A DNA stretch of 64,000 nucleotides from Deinococcus roseus (GTDB taxonomy: Bacteria; Deinococcota; Deinococci; Deinococcales; Deinococcaceae). Shown one piece after another: positions 1-9,606 of this stretch; positions within the stretch are counted from its first letter, which is position 1, and each line of letters begins with the position of its first letter. The stretch lies in NCBI RefSeq assembly GCF_014646895.1, contig NZ_BMOD01000005.1, positions 124,001 through 188,000 of the forward strand, written 5' to 3'. Under the pieces are notes generated by a model. The model made no database searches, was not told where the DNA came from, and saw only the letters and a list, made by a program, of their open reading frames with translations. Position numbers and translations under genes: made by a program.

Positions 1-89
1 CTTTGCAACTCGCTCTGGGCGAAAGCGGGCACATTCAATAGGAGACAGAAAGAAATGGCAGTGCAAAAGGCAGGGTGAGGTGTGTTCAT
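1..89 (-). CDS. exported protein, N-terminal fragment cut by the window edge
   Basis: The ATG lies at complement 87-89 with a good ribosome binding site, GGAGG at 95-99, five bases before it. The 29 visible codons encode a signal peptide: a short polar N-terminus, a hydrophobic core around residues 11-20 and a type I cleavage site of the form AFA-QS after residue 24. The rest of the gene lies outside the window, so the function cannot be told. It is divergent from the small membrane protein at 340, and the palindrome at 215-242 lies between them. Confidence 0.6.
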   Translation of the reverse strand, partial: MNTPHPAFCTAISFCLLLNVPAFAQSELQ

Positions 90-193
90 GGGAACCTCCG
101 TGCTGCCATTGTGCCTGTGGGGCCTGAGTGAGGGCTGTGTGCCGGGCTTGAGGGTTTCTGAAGTTTTTGCCCACAAAACCGATGGGGTGAATT

Positions 194-217
194 TTCAAGT
201 GCTTCTTCAAGTGCTTC
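194..217. repeat. two head-to-tail copies of a 12-bp repeat
   Basis: TTCAAGTGCTTC occurs twice in immediate succession (194-205 and 206-217), directly abutting the AT-rich palindrome that follows. The pair could be tandem half-sites for a regulator in this divergent promoter region, or a chance duplication. Only the repetition itself is observed. Confidence 0.5.
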
Positions 218-242
218 TACGATAAATAATCTTATCGTAGAA
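215..242. promoter_or_regulatory. 28-bp AT-rich palindrome, likely operator
   Basis: Two perfect 11-base arms, TTCTACGATAA and TTATCGTAGAA, flank the 6-base centre ATAATC. The site lies between two divergent genes (starts at 89 on minus and 340 on plus). No T-tract follows on the plus strand, so an operator is more likely than a terminator. The core GATAA-N6-TTATC is loosely Fur-like, but I cannot assign a regulator. Confidence 0.5.
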
Positions 243-339
243 TTGTTAAAGAAGTGCTCAAATTCTGGATTGCGTCCAGAGTCAGGTTTCTGACAGGTTT
301 GATCAGCTTTCCGTCAGGCGTTTTCTGCATCATGAAGAC

Positions 340-495
340 ATGACCTGGCTCCTGTGCATCGTGCTGCTGATCGTGGTGTCCGTGATGGTGGTGTTGTTGC
401 GGTCCATTGAAACCATGGACCACCAGCTTCACAACCGTTCCGCTTTCCTGCCCATTCCCACCAACGACTCCGACGCTGGCACCTCAGACCGCTAA
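340..495 (+). CDS. small single-pass membrane protein (51 aa)
   Basis: The frame opens with a hydrophobic helix at residues 3-20 (leucine, valine and isoleucine rich), followed by a positively charged R21 and a polar tail rich in Asp, Asn and Ser. This is the layout of a one-helix membrane protein. No strong ribosome binding site is seen before the ATG; the frame stays open upstream to about 250. The opposite strand is also open (complement 232-432), but its histidine run is simply the antisense of the valine and leucine codons. The gene ends 4 bases before the end of the converging gene at 499. Function unknown. Confidence 0.4.
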   Translation: MTWLLCIVLLIVVSVMVVLLRSIETMDHQLHNRSAFLPIPTNDSDAGTSDR

Positions 496-498
496 ACC

Positions 499-1509
499 TC
501 ACTGCAGGTTTTTCAGGTGGGCACTGCCTGGAGTGCCGTAGGTTTGCAGGCTGCTGTAGGGCAGCACCACTTCTTCAGCACAGGCGGCCGCCACGTGCGG
601 CAAGAAGTTTGGCCAGAGTGCCAGTCCTTTGCGGGTCAGGTGCCATTCAAAGCTGTCCGAGGGGTCTTGCTGCAGCACATCCTTGCAGTCTGCATCGGCT
701 TTTTTCAGGTACGTTTGCAGGTACAGATCGCGTTGCTTCTGGGCGGTCAGTTTGCTCCAGAAGTCTTTCAGGGCCAGCTGTTTTCCAGTCTTGACGTCCA
801 GCACATGCCCGCTGGTGAAACTGTCCGGGTGGGCTCCACCACAGTAATATCCGGTGTCCACCTTCAGGCTGTAGAGCGTCTGGGACTGGTAAGTCACTTC
901 CGGGTTGCTTTCCCAGTGTCCTTCGGAGGTTCCAGCCATGGACAGGCAAGCCAGTGCACTGGCTGCTTCCTGCACCTGCAGATCCTGCAGGGCCAGGTTG
1001 AGTCGGAACTGGCCTTTCACTCTGGGGTACTGCACTTTGGAGTAAGGTTCACGCACCCAGCCGTTCTTCAGGGTCTCCCAGGGGTGGTTGAGCAGGGTGA
1101 AGGTATAAGGGTCGGTTTGCTGCAGTTTTTTCAGGCCGTCCGAGGCGGGCAGCTTGAGGGCTGTGGCTTTGTAGGGATTCAGTTGCACACTGAGGGTTTT
1201 CTGGCTGCCTGGGGCACTCCAGGTGCCTGCCCAGCCTTTCCCTGAGGGTTTGAGCTTGAAGGTTCCGGTGTTTTTGAAGCCCCCTGCTTCCAGATCAAAG
1301 ACCTGTTCCATCAGGGTGAGGGTGCCCTGTTTGTGGCCTTTCAGTTCGATGCTGAGGCCCTTCTTCAGGTAGGCGTACTTGCCCGTGAAATCCTTTTCAA
1401 GTTGCAGGACGATGGGATAAGGGCCGATTTGCCCCTGGTACACCTGGGCCAGAGCAGGACTGGAGCAGAGCAAAAGCAGCAAAGCAGACGGCAGGGCAGA
1501 TCTGAGCAT
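499..1509 (-). CDS. exported protein with DUF3298-like C-terminal domain
   Basis: The 336-residue product starts with a clear signal peptide (residues 1-21, hydrophobic core LLLLL, cleavage near ALA-QV). The first half is beta-rich and not recognised. The second half contains the YYCGGAHP motif near residue 220, followed by a segment on the pattern 'DVKTGKQLALKDF', both characteristic of the DUF3298 domain of RsiV and PdaC-type extracellular proteins. Several cysteines (near 188, 219, 275 and 310) could form disulfides outside the cell. It is the last gene before the converging small membrane protein. A role in binding a cell-wall ligand is possible but inferred only from the domain. Confidence 0.65.
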   Translation of the reverse strand: MLRSALPSALLLLLCSSPALAQVYQGQIGPYPIVLQLEKDFTGKYAYLKKGLSIELKGHKQGTLTLMEQVFDLEAGGFKNTGTFKLKPSGKGWAGTWSAPGSQKTLSVQLNPYKATALKLPASDGLKKLQQTDPYTFTLLNHPWETLKNGWVREPYSKVQYPRVKGQFRLNLALQDLQVQEAASALACLSMAGTSEGHWESNPEVTYQSQTLYSLKVDTGYYCGGAHPDSFTSGHVLDVKTGKQLALKDFWSKLTAQKQRDLYLQTYLKKADADCKDVLQQDPSDSFEWHLTRKGLALWPNFLPHVAAACAEEVVLPYSSLQTYGTPGSAHLKNLQ

Positions 1510-1564
1510 GCTTCATCTTAAGGGTGACCCATGAGAGGTCTTCTCTGTTCTTCAGGCGGGGGCC

Positions 1565-2908
1565 TCAGGCGGTTTGCAGGTGCTGGGCCAGCCTCTGCCA
1601 GTTGATTTTGCGGTAACGCAGATGGAAGATCAGCAGCTTCACGGCTTCTTCAATCAGACGGGCACTGAAGATGCCTGCCGCCCCCCAGCCCAGACCAAAC
1701 CCGAACCACACGGCCAGGGGCAACCCCACAGCAAACGCCCCGAAGACATCTCCGAACAGCACCCCTCTGGGGTCTCCTCCGCTGGGCAGGATGCCGATGC
1801 CCTGGATCATGTTGTGGACTTTCACGGCCTGGAAGAGGGCGTTGAGGACCACGCCCAGAAATGCGATGTTCAGCACTTCGGTTTCCACGGCCCTGAACAG
1901 GGTGGGCAGCAGGAAGGCCGTACCAAAGTACAGCAGGCCTGTGACCAGTCCGGTGAGGATGCCCATTTTCAGGATGGCCCTGCTGCGGTGCTGGGCCAGG
2001 TGGGTGTCTCCCTGCCCGATGGCCTGTCCCAGCAGGGTGGTGGCAGCGGAGGCCAGTCCGAAGGAGGCCACCACAAAGACCGTTTCCAGGGTGTTGACGA
2101 TCTGGTTGGCCGCCAGGGCCTGGGTGCTGAGTTTGCCGAACAGGATGTTGTAGATGAACACACTGGAGGTCCAGAACAGCTCTGTTACCATCATGGGGGT
2201 GCTGAGGGGCAGCAGTTCCCGCAGGGTGCTCTGGATGGCCTTCCAGCCTGGAATCTGGAAGCGCACACCTGACCGCTGGTAGAGGGTGTGCAGCAACCAC
2301 AGGGTTTTGATCAGGTTGGCCAGCAGGGTGCCCCAGGCAGCCCCCAGCACCCCCTGGTCGAACACCGAGACCAGCAGGTAGGCCAGCACGGTGTTGATCA
2401 GCATGCTGACCATGGTGGTTTTCATGGGGGTCCGGGCATCTCCCATGGACCGGAGGGTTCCGGTGGAGACCGAGCCCAGCACCACCAGAGGCAGGCTGAG
2501 CAGCATCACTTTCAGGAAGGAGCTGGCAGGCTGATCCAGCTGGGGATTCCCTCCTGCGAAAGCCATCAGGGGTTCTGCCCAGATCCACATGGGGAGAACC
2601 ACCAGCAGGGAAATCAAGAAGCCCGAAAGCAATCCCACATTGGCGCTCTGGGACAGCGCAGCTGTGTTCTTTGCTCCGTAAGCCCTTGCGGTCAGGATGG
2701 CACAACTGTTCCCCAGCGCCGCCAGGGTGAGGATGAAAATGAAGGTGGTGCTGTTGGCCAGACCCACCGCAGCAATGGCCAGGGCGCCCAGGGTGCCCAC
2801 AATGATCTGGTCAATGAATCCCAGCAGCAGCTGGCTGACGGCTTCCAGGCTGACCGGAATGGCGATGCGGGCAATGTCTCTGAGCTGGCGGGAATCCGGG
2901 AAAAGCAT
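1565..2908 (-). CDS. MATE family multidrug/cation antiporter
   Basis: This 447-residue, very hydrophobic protein has about twelve membrane helices and the two-bundle layout of MATE (NorM/DinF) exporters. Typical features are the N-terminal segment on the pattern 'PVSLEAVSQLLLGFIDQIIVGTLG', the mid-protein 'STPMMVTELFWTSSVFIYNILFG' region that repeats the first bundle, and a later GIG-P-GGDPRG loop. The length matches the family. MATE proteins export cationic drugs or metabolites in exchange for Na+ or H+; the substrate here cannot be predicted. The gene is monocistronic, and the closest upstream gene starts over 600 bases away. Confidence 0.88.
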   Translation of the reverse strand: MLFPDSRQLRDIARIAIPVSLEAVSQLLLGFIDQIIVGTLGALAIAAVGLANSTTFIFILTLAALGNSCAILTARAYGAKNTAALSQSANVGLLSGFLISLLVVLPMWIWAEPLMAFAGGNPQLDQPASSFLKVMLLSLPLVVLGSVSTGTLRSMGDARTPMKTTMVSMLINTVLAYLLVSVFDQGVLGAAWGTLLANLIKTLWLLHTLYQRSGVRFQIPGWKAIQSTLRELLPLSTPMMVTELFWTSSVFIYNILFGKLSTQALAANQIVNTLETVFVVASFGLASAATTLLGQAIGQGDTHLAQHRSRAILKMGILTGLVTGLLYFGTAFLLPTLFRAVETEVLNIAFLGVVLNALFQAVKVHNMIQGIGILPSGGDPRGVLFGDVFGAFAVGLPLAVWFGFGLGWGAAGIFSARLIEEAVKLLIFHLRYRKINWQRLAQHLQTA

Positions 2909-3003
2909 ACTTTACCGTAACAGACCCCTGGGGGTGGTTAGACCGCCAAATGGCTTACATCTAGATGGGTTCTGACCAGCGATTCAGAGGGATGGCGTGG
3001 GAT

Positions 3004-3522
3004 TCAGATGGGTTCCCAGTGCAGGGCCCGCAGGTACTGCTGCAAGGCAGCCGAATCGGCTTGCAGGGCGGCAATGTATGTGGTGGCATCTGGTCGCAGC
3101 AAATTCACGTAAGCGTTTCCGTCCGGTTCCAGGCGAATCAGGCGGGTCACGCGCCCTGCTTTCAGGCGGTTGCCTTCAGGGGCAATGAAGTGCACCTGCC
3201 AGCCCACCACCATGGGCAAGGTGGGCAGGGTGCGGGTGAAGGGCAGGGTGTAACGCTTTCCTGAATTGGTGATGGTCTCGGCACCATAAAGGGTGTTTCT
3301 GCCTGATCCTCCTGCAGCGGCTTTCATCAAATCCAGCAGAACATGCCCATGCAGGCTGCGTTCCTCCCAGCGGGGAACGGGGATTTCTTCTGGGTGTTGT
3401 TCAGGCAGTGCGGGGTTTTCCTGCGGGGCTTGCAGTCTGGACAGCAAAGTCTGGATTGGGGTTGAGGAGGGTCTGGAAGGGGAATGGAACCACCCGAGGA
3501 GAGCCCGAAGTTTACCGATCAT
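3004..3522 (-). CDS. hypothetical protein (172 aa)
   Basis: The start at complement 3520-3522 is supported by AAGGAG about seven bases upstream. The first 60 residues are proline-rich and look unstructured. The rest (about 65-172) is a compact alpha/beta-like domain containing the pattern 'GWQVHFIAPEGNRLKAGRVTRLIRL', then a helical C-terminus. No signal peptide, membrane helix or known motif is visible. It is divergent from the lipoprotein gene at 3770. Function unknown. Confidence 0.6.
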   Translation of the reverse strand: MIGKLRALLGWFHSPSRPSSTPIQTLLSRLQAPQENPALPEQHPEEIPVPRWEERSLHGHVLLDLMKAAAGGSGRNTLYGAETITNSGKRYTLPFTRTLPTLPMVVGWQVHFIAPEGNRLKAGRVTRLIRLEPDGNAYVNLLRPDATTYIAALQADSAALQQYLRALHWEPI

Positions 3523-3670
3523 GCTGCGCTCCTTGCATCCATGTGCTGGGTTGTGACTCTTTCATTACATCTTAAAGGCTGCTTTCCTTTAGGGATAGGG
3601 GGGAACAACAATCCATCATAAAAATGCTTCTGGAAGGATCATTATGCAACGGCCATGTAACACCAGGGCG

Positions 3671-3702
3671 CGATCAGGGCAGCCCTTTCTCCGCCCTGAT
3701 CG
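3671..3702. other. 10-bp stem-loop in a divergent intergenic region
   Basis: CGATCAGGGC (3671-3680) and GCCCTGATCG (3693-3702) can pair perfectly around a 12-base loop. There is no T-tract, and both neighbouring genes point away, so a terminator is unlikely. It may be an operator or part of a small RNA. Confidence 0.4.
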
Positions 3703-3720
3703 GCTGAATTTTGTAAGGGT

Positions 3721-3749
3721 TTGCTTTACAGTTGCAATTCTTTTAAACT
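3721..3749 (+). promoter_or_regulatory. promoter of the IPT/TIG lipoprotein gene
   Basis: A -35 hexamer TTGCTT (3721-3726) and a -10 hexamer TAAACT (3744-3749) are separated by exactly 17 bases. The predicted start of transcription, near 3756, leaves a short leader that includes the GGAGG at 3760-3764. Confidence 0.55.
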
Positions 3750-3769
3750 AAGCCATAACGGAGGAATTG

Positions 3770-4129
3770 ATGAAGCGAGTCATTGCCCTGAGCCTGATCA
3801 CCCTGATCCTTGGTGCCTGTGCTCCCAAAGCCGCTGACACCGGGGTCACCATCTACCCGCAAATTGTTCAGGTCTCCCCTACGGAGAGCAAGCAGCAGTT
3901 CACCCTGCAGGGACGCTACCTGGGTTCCAAAGACACCGGCGTGATCCGCATTGGTGCCAACGAAAACGGCGAGGGAGGCGTGGTGGTTCCCAAAGAGAAC
4001 ATCGTTTCCTGGACGGAATCCAAAATTGTTTTCAATGTTCCAGCCAATGCCACCCCTGGCGGCAGTTTCATTGTGGTGGAAGTGGCAGGGAAGCGTTCCT
4101 TCTCCTTCCCTTTCAGCTTCACCCGCTAA
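3770..4129 (+). CDS. small lipoprotein with IPT/TIG-like domain
   Basis: The ATG follows GGAGG at 3760-3764. The first residues form a lipoprotein signal peptide, with the lipobox L-G-A-C placing the lipid-bearing cysteine at residue 17. The mature 100 residues form one immunoglobulin-like beta domain; the pattern of 'FTLQGRYLGSKDTGVIRIG' followed by 'VSWTESKIVFNVPANATPGGSFIVVEV' is typical of IPT/TIG folds in surface proteins. It therefore sits on the outside of the membrane and probably binds a ligand or another surface protein. It has its own promoter and terminator, so it is a single-gene unit. Confidence 0.75.
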   Translation: MKRVIALSLITLILGACAPKAADTGVTIYPQIVQVSPTESKQQFTLQGRYLGSKDTGVIRIGANENGEGGVVVPKENIVSWTESKIVFNVPANATPGGSFIVVEVAGKRSFSFPFSFTR

Positions 4130-4147
4130 AGCACACCACATCCCTCA

Positions 4148-4175
4148 AAACCCCCAGAGGTCACTCTGGGGGTTT
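4148..4175 (+). terminator. intrinsic terminator after the lipoprotein gene
   Basis: AAACCCCCAGAG and CTCTGGGGGTTT form a perfect 12-bp stem with a GTCA loop. It lies 19 bases after the stop codon and upstream of the hisS promoter. Confidence 0.8.
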
Positions 4176-4215
4176 GTGCTTTGCTGTTTTGTCTGTCTTT
4201 AAGCGGTCTGAGGGA

Positions 4216-4243
4216 TTGTCGTCCTGATGAATCAGGCTATAAT
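4216..4243 (+). promoter_or_regulatory. leaderless hisS promoter with a palindrome in its spacer
   Basis: TTGTCG (4216-4221) and TATAAT (4238-4243) are 16 bases apart, and TATAAT ends six bases before the hisS ATG, so the transcript should start at or next to the start codon. The spacer contains the perfect 14-bp palindrome CCTGAT-GA-ATCAGG (4223-4236), placed where a bound protein would block RNA polymerase. Confidence 0.65.
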
Positions 4244-4249
4244 TCTGGA

Positions 4250-5527
4250 ATGTCAGGAATTTTAAGGCCCAAAGGCACACAGGACCTCTTACCAGATGGC
4301 AGCCCCCAGCTCAAAGCGGAATTCTCCGCACGGGGCCACCGTCATCTGGTGGAACTTGCCGCGCAAGTCCTGGAGAACGCCGGAGCCAGCTACATTCAAA
4401 CCCCCATGTTCGAAATGGTGGAGGTCATCAAACGGGGCGTGGGGGACAGCACCGACATCGTCCGCAAGGAGATGTTCACGGCGCGTGCCCAGGGGGATGA
4501 ATTCATCCTCCGTCCTGAAGGCACTGCGCCCATCGTGCGGGCTTTTGTGCAAAACGGCCTCAAACAACTTCCCACCCCGGCCAAACTCTGGACCTTCGGG
4601 GCGATGTTCCGTGCAGAACGCCCCCAGAAAGGCCGCTACCGCCAGTTCCACCAGCTCGATTACGAGGTGCTGGGCAGCGATGACCCCCTCATTGATGCAG
4701 AAGCCATTGCCCTGATGATGCAGGTGATTGGCCAGCTGGGTGTGAAGAACATCGAACTGAAACTTGGCTCGGTGGGCGACCCCGAGGACCGGGTGCAGTA
4801 CAACCAGTACCTCAGGGACCTCTTCAGCCCTTTTGAAGAGAAACTCAGCGAGGACAGCAAAGCCCGACTCATCCTCAACCCCATGCGCATCCTGGACTCC
4901 AAGAGCCCTGGAGACCAGGACCTCATTTCCGAACTGCAGCCGAAAATGATGCTGGATTTCCTGGGAGAAGCTGCCGCGAGCCACTTCAAGAAAGTGTGCG
5001 AATACCTCACGGTCTGGGAGGTTCCCTACACCATCGATCCTTCCATCGTGCGGGGTCTGGATTACTATCGCCGCACCGCCTGGGAGATCCACCACGAGGG
5101 CGTCGGAGCCAAGAGTGCCCTGGGAGGCGGAGGCCGCTACGACGGGCTTGCAGAGCTGCTGGGAGGCCCACACACACCCGGCATCGGCTGGGCTTTCGGG
5201 ATTGAACGCCTGCTGATCGCCATGGACACCGAAGGGGTGAAGCTCCCGGAGCCCGAAGGCCTCCTGCTTTACGTCGGCGCACTGGAAGACAGCACCCTGC
5301 CCCTGGCCGCAAAACTGGCCTTTGCAGCCCGCACAAAAGGCAAAGCCGAATTCAGCTACAAACCCAAAGCTCCAGGCAAACAGATCCAGGATGCCCTCAA
5401 GAAAAACGCCCGCTTTGTGGCCCTGATCGGGTCCAGTGAGGCGGAAACCGGAGTGGTCACCCTCAAGAACCTGCAGAGCGGCGAACAGAGCACTGTTTCC
5501 CAGGATGATTTGTTAAACTACCTCTAG
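4250..5527 (+). CDS. hisS: histidine--tRNA ligase
   Basis: HisRS charges tRNA-His with histidine in the cytoplasm. The 425-residue class II enzyme begins with the family-typical 'RPKGTQDLLPD'. Motif 2 is the FRAERPQKGRYRQFHQ stretch at 120-135; a histidine-binding 'GLDYYRRTAWE' segment and the motif 3 region 'GIGWAFGIERLL' follow, then a C-terminal anticodon-binding domain. An upstream in-frame start exists at 4181, but its extra 23 residues are unlike the family and would precede the promoter. The ATG at 4250 matches homologues and lies six bases after TATAAT, hence a leaderless mRNA. aspS follows 76 bases downstream. Confidence 0.96.
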   Translation: MSGILRPKGTQDLLPDGSPQLKAEFSARGHRHLVELAAQVLENAGASYIQTPMFEMVEVIKRGVGDSTDIVRKEMFTARAQGDEFILRPEGTAPIVRAFVQNGLKQLPTPAKLWTFGAMFRAERPQKGRYRQFHQLDYEVLGSDDPLIDAEAIALMMQVIGQLGVKNIELKLGSVGDPEDRVQYNQYLRDLFSPFEEKLSEDSKARLILNPMRILDSKSPGDQDLISELQPKMMLDFLGEAAASHFKKVCEYLTVWEVPYTIDPSIVRGLDYYRRTAWEIHHEGVGAKSALGGGGRYDGLAELLGGPHTPGIGWAFGIERLLIAMDTEGVKLPEPEGLLLYVGALEDSTLPLAAKLAFAARTKGKAEFSYKPKAPGKQIQDALKKNARFVALIGSSEAETGVVTLKNLQSGEQSTVSQDDLLNYL

Positions 5528-5540
5528 CCTGAAAGCCACA

Positions 5541-5574
5541 ATGGGCGGGAGGCTGAAAACCAGTCCCCGCCCAT
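5541..5574 (+). terminator. strong stem-loop between hisS and aspS, possible partial terminator
   Basis: ATGGGCGGG (5541-5549) pairs perfectly with CCCGCCCAT (5566-5574), and the stem continues inside with five further pairs around an AAAAC loop. Only three T residues follow, so termination may be weak. It could attenuate read-through from hisS into aspS. Confidence 0.5.
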
Positions 5575-5603
5575 TTGCATGAACCTGCATGAATCGAGAC
5601 CCC

Positions 5604-7355
<1,752 letters not shown>

Positions 7356-7371
7356 ATTTTAAGCTTTCAGA

Positions 7372-7400
7372 CCCTCCGGTTTGCGCTGGAGGGCTTTTTT
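7372..7400 (+). terminator. intrinsic terminator after aspS
   Basis: CCCTCC (7372-7377) and GGAGGG (7388-7393) form a stem around a 10-base loop, followed by C and seven T residues. Confidence 0.8.
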
Positions 7401-7509
7401 TGAGGTCTTAAAGGTGCAGGGCAGGATTGATGCAATGCACAAACTTCAATCCTGTGCATTTTGCACGCACCATGGCCTGCCTCAGGGCTTCATTGACCAG
7501 CAAGGAGTT

Positions 7510-7938
7510 TCAGCCCTGCTGGCGGTAGATGCTGATTCCTGCCGCCTTCTGTTCATCCACCACAGGATTGTCAATCGTTCCAAAAGGCGAAAACCCCGTT
7601 TGCTGAAGGTCCAGGAAATCCCGAGCAGGCAAGCGCAAAGCATGACAGTGAAAGGTGTGCCTGTCCGAAGTGCGGTAGACCTCAACGGGTGCCCAGGCAT
7701 AATCATCGTCTGGCAAACGGTGCTGCTCAATGATGCCTCTGGCCCGATCAGTGAAGACAAACTGGCGCACACTGATACACACATGATCGGAGATTTCACC
7801 ACCGTCCAGTTCAAAAACCACCTTTTCCGTGAAAGGATCGACCTCATCGTACTGGATGCGCCCTGGGTAATTGCGCAGGTGAGACATCTGGTATTTGCGG
7901 TTTTTGCCTGACATGCCCATTTGAAGTTTGTAAAACAC
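7510..7938 (-). CDS. hypothetical protein (142 aa)
   Basis: No known family is recognised. The protein is acidic to neutral, with a 'VVFELDGGEISDHVCISVRQFVFTD' beta-rich centre and several aromatic residues, without signal peptide or membrane helix. Three possible starts exist (GTG at 7938, ATG at 7920 and ATG at 7914). I prefer the GTG because TAAACT (complement 7945-7950) ends exactly six bases before it, as in other leaderless genes here. It converges with aspS. Confidence 0.55.
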   Translation of the reverse strand: MFYKLQMGMSGKNRKYQMSHLRNYPGRIQYDEVDPFTEKVVFELDGGEISDHVCISVRQFVFTDRARGIIEQHRLPDDDYAWAPVEVYRTSDRHTFHCHALRLPARDFLDLQQTGFSPFGTIDNPVVDEQKAAGISIYRQQG

Positions 7939-8102
7939 CCTTTCAGTTTACAGATGTACAGCCCTCCCCTGTGCCGGCCTGGGTTTTTGGGTCTGTTTTC
8001 TTGTTGGAGTTGGGAAATTCAAAAAATTTGGATTGGATTGTGAAATTAAAATGTTTTTATTTTGCTTGTGAAATTTATATTGATTTATGTTTCTGTGTGC
8101 AT

Positions 8103-8116
8103 GTGGGAATTCCCAC
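8103..8116. promoter_or_regulatory. perfect 14-bp palindrome upstream of the flavoprotein gene
   Basis: GTGGGAATTCCCAC lies 53 bases before the oxidoreductase start, at the end of an unusually AT-rich stretch (about 8010-8100) that probably holds the promoter. It is a candidate operator. Confidence 0.4.
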
Positions 8117-8168
8117 GGAACCCACACCCCAAAGCCCTGATTCTTGTTCTTGAAGCTCAGGAGGCTCC

Positions 8169-9548
8169 ATGACTGAAACCATCCGTTTGACCGGGAGAGT
8201 GATCCAGCCAGCAGATCCAGGCTTTGAAGCCGCCCGCCAGAATTTCAATGAGCGCATTCAGAAGCATCCAAAAGTGGTGGTGTTCTGCCAGAACACCATG
8301 GACGTGCAAAATGCTGTGCGGTATGCCCGTGCCCATTCCCTGCCCGTGGCGGCACGCTGCGGGCGGCACAACTACGAAAATTTTTCCCTGATCGATGATG
8401 GATTGGTGATAGACGTCAGTGACCTCACCACCCTGCACATCGATGCAGAGCTGCAAACCCTGGACGTGGGCTCTGGGACGCAACTGATTGAGATTTACAC
8501 CAAGGTGTCCCAGCAGGGTTTTGCTTTCCCAGGGGGCATCTGCCCCACTGTGGGCATCTCAGGCCTGACGCTGGGGGGCGGGATCGGGCTGCTGACCCGC
8601 TGGCTGGGCATGACCTGTGACAGCCTGCTGGAAGTGGAACTGGTGAATGCCCAGGGTGAGGTTCTGGTGGCCCATGCAGAGCAGCACCCGGACCTATTCT
8701 GGGCCTGCAGGGGCGGAGGGGGCGGCAATTTCGGGGTGCTGACCCGCCTGAAGTTCCAGCTGCACAAAATCGAGGAGGTCTCGATTTTCCAGGCAGCCTG
8801 GGAATGGAAGGACCTCCCCGCCGTGATCCAGAACTGGCAGCGCTGGGGGCAAAACCTGGATCCCCGCCTGACCTCCATCCTGATGCTGCACGGACCGGAC
8901 AAGAAAGAGCCCGGGTCAGCCATTGCTTCGGGGATGTTCGTGGGGTCCAGGGAGGATTTGCAGCAGAACCTGGACGGCTTGCTGGTGTTGCCTCCCCAGG
9001 ACCTGAAGGTGCAAACCATGCCTTATCTGGAGGGACTCAATTTCTTCACGGGAGATCCACAACCCGACTGGGCGGCTTACTGGCACGGGTCGCACCGCAA
9101 ATTCAAAAACACCTCTGCATTTGCTTACCAGCTCTTGCCCGAAGAGGGCATTGAGACCATCGTGAAACACCTGGAGAAATCTCCTGCAGCAGACAATCTG
9201 GTGCAGTTTGAAACGCTGGGAGGCAGGGTGTCTCAGGTGCCTGTGGAAGCCACCGCTTTCCCACACCGTGCCGCGCAATTCAGTTTGCAGTACCAGGCCT
9301 ACTGGGCAGAAGATTCAGAGGAAAAGGAGCATCTGGACTGGGTGAATGGATTCCGCAAAGACATGTTGCCTTACACCAGAGGGGCTTACATGAATTACCC
9401 CGATGTGGACATTGAGGATTTCGGGGAAATGTATTATGGCCCCAACCTGCAAAGGTTGCAGCAGGTCAAGGCCAGTTACGATCCAGAAGGGTTTTTTGGT
9501 TTTGCACAGAGCATTGACCGGAGCTTGAAGGTGCCCCAGCAACACTGA
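8169..9548 (+). CDS. FAD-linked oxidoreductase of the berberine-bridge enzyme type
   Basis: This 459-residue flavoprotein has a PCMH-type FAD-binding domain (about 30-205) and the C-terminal BBE domain, with 'YMNYPDVDIEDFGEMYYGPNLQRLQQVKASYDP'-like segments around residues 405-440. H67 (in the sequence RCGRHNY) and C125 (in GGICPTVG) stand at the positions that attach FAD through two covalent bonds in this family. AGGAGG at 8159-8164 fixes the start. Such enzymes oxidise alcohols, sugars or alkaloid-like compounds with oxygen; the substrate cannot be named. No signal peptide is seen. It converges with the large BTAD/TPR regulator. Confidence 0.85.
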   Translation: MTETIRLTGRVIQPADPGFEAARQNFNERIQKHPKVVVFCQNTMDVQNAVRYARAHSLPVAARCGRHNYENFSLIDDGLVIDVSDLTTLHIDAELQTLDVGSGTQLIEIYTKVSQQGFAFPGGICPTVGISGLTLGGGIGLLTRWLGMTCDSLLEVELVNAQGEVLVAHAEQHPDLFWACRGGGGGNFGVLTRLKFQLHKIEEVSIFQAAWEWKDLPAVIQNWQRWGQNLDPRLTSILMLHGPDKKEPGSAIASGMFVGSREDLQQNLDGLLVLPPQDLKVQTMPYLEGLNFFTGDPQPDWAAYWHGSHRKFKNTSAFAYQLLPEEGIETIVKHLEKSPAADNLVQFETLGGRVSQVPVEATAFPHRAAQFSLQYQAYWAEDSEEKEHLDWVNGFRKDMLPYTRGAYMNYPDVDIEDFGEMYYGPNLQRLQQVKASYDPEGFFGFAQSIDRSLKVPQQH

Positions 9549-9606
9549 AAATGAATGGAGGAAGGTCACCCCTCCCCTGTTTTGATTTCTTTGGGATGGG
9601 TGTGCT

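Noticed and set aside
232..432. Histidine-rich frame on the minus strand
   Set aside because: The histidine run is the antisense of valine and leucine codons in a plus-strand membrane helix; no ribosome binding site; the plus-strand frame is the better gene.
517..1245. Long plus-strand open frame opposite the exported protein gene
   Set aside because: It lies wholly inside a gene with a signal peptide and DUF3298-like motif on the other strand; its composition is that of an antisense shadow.
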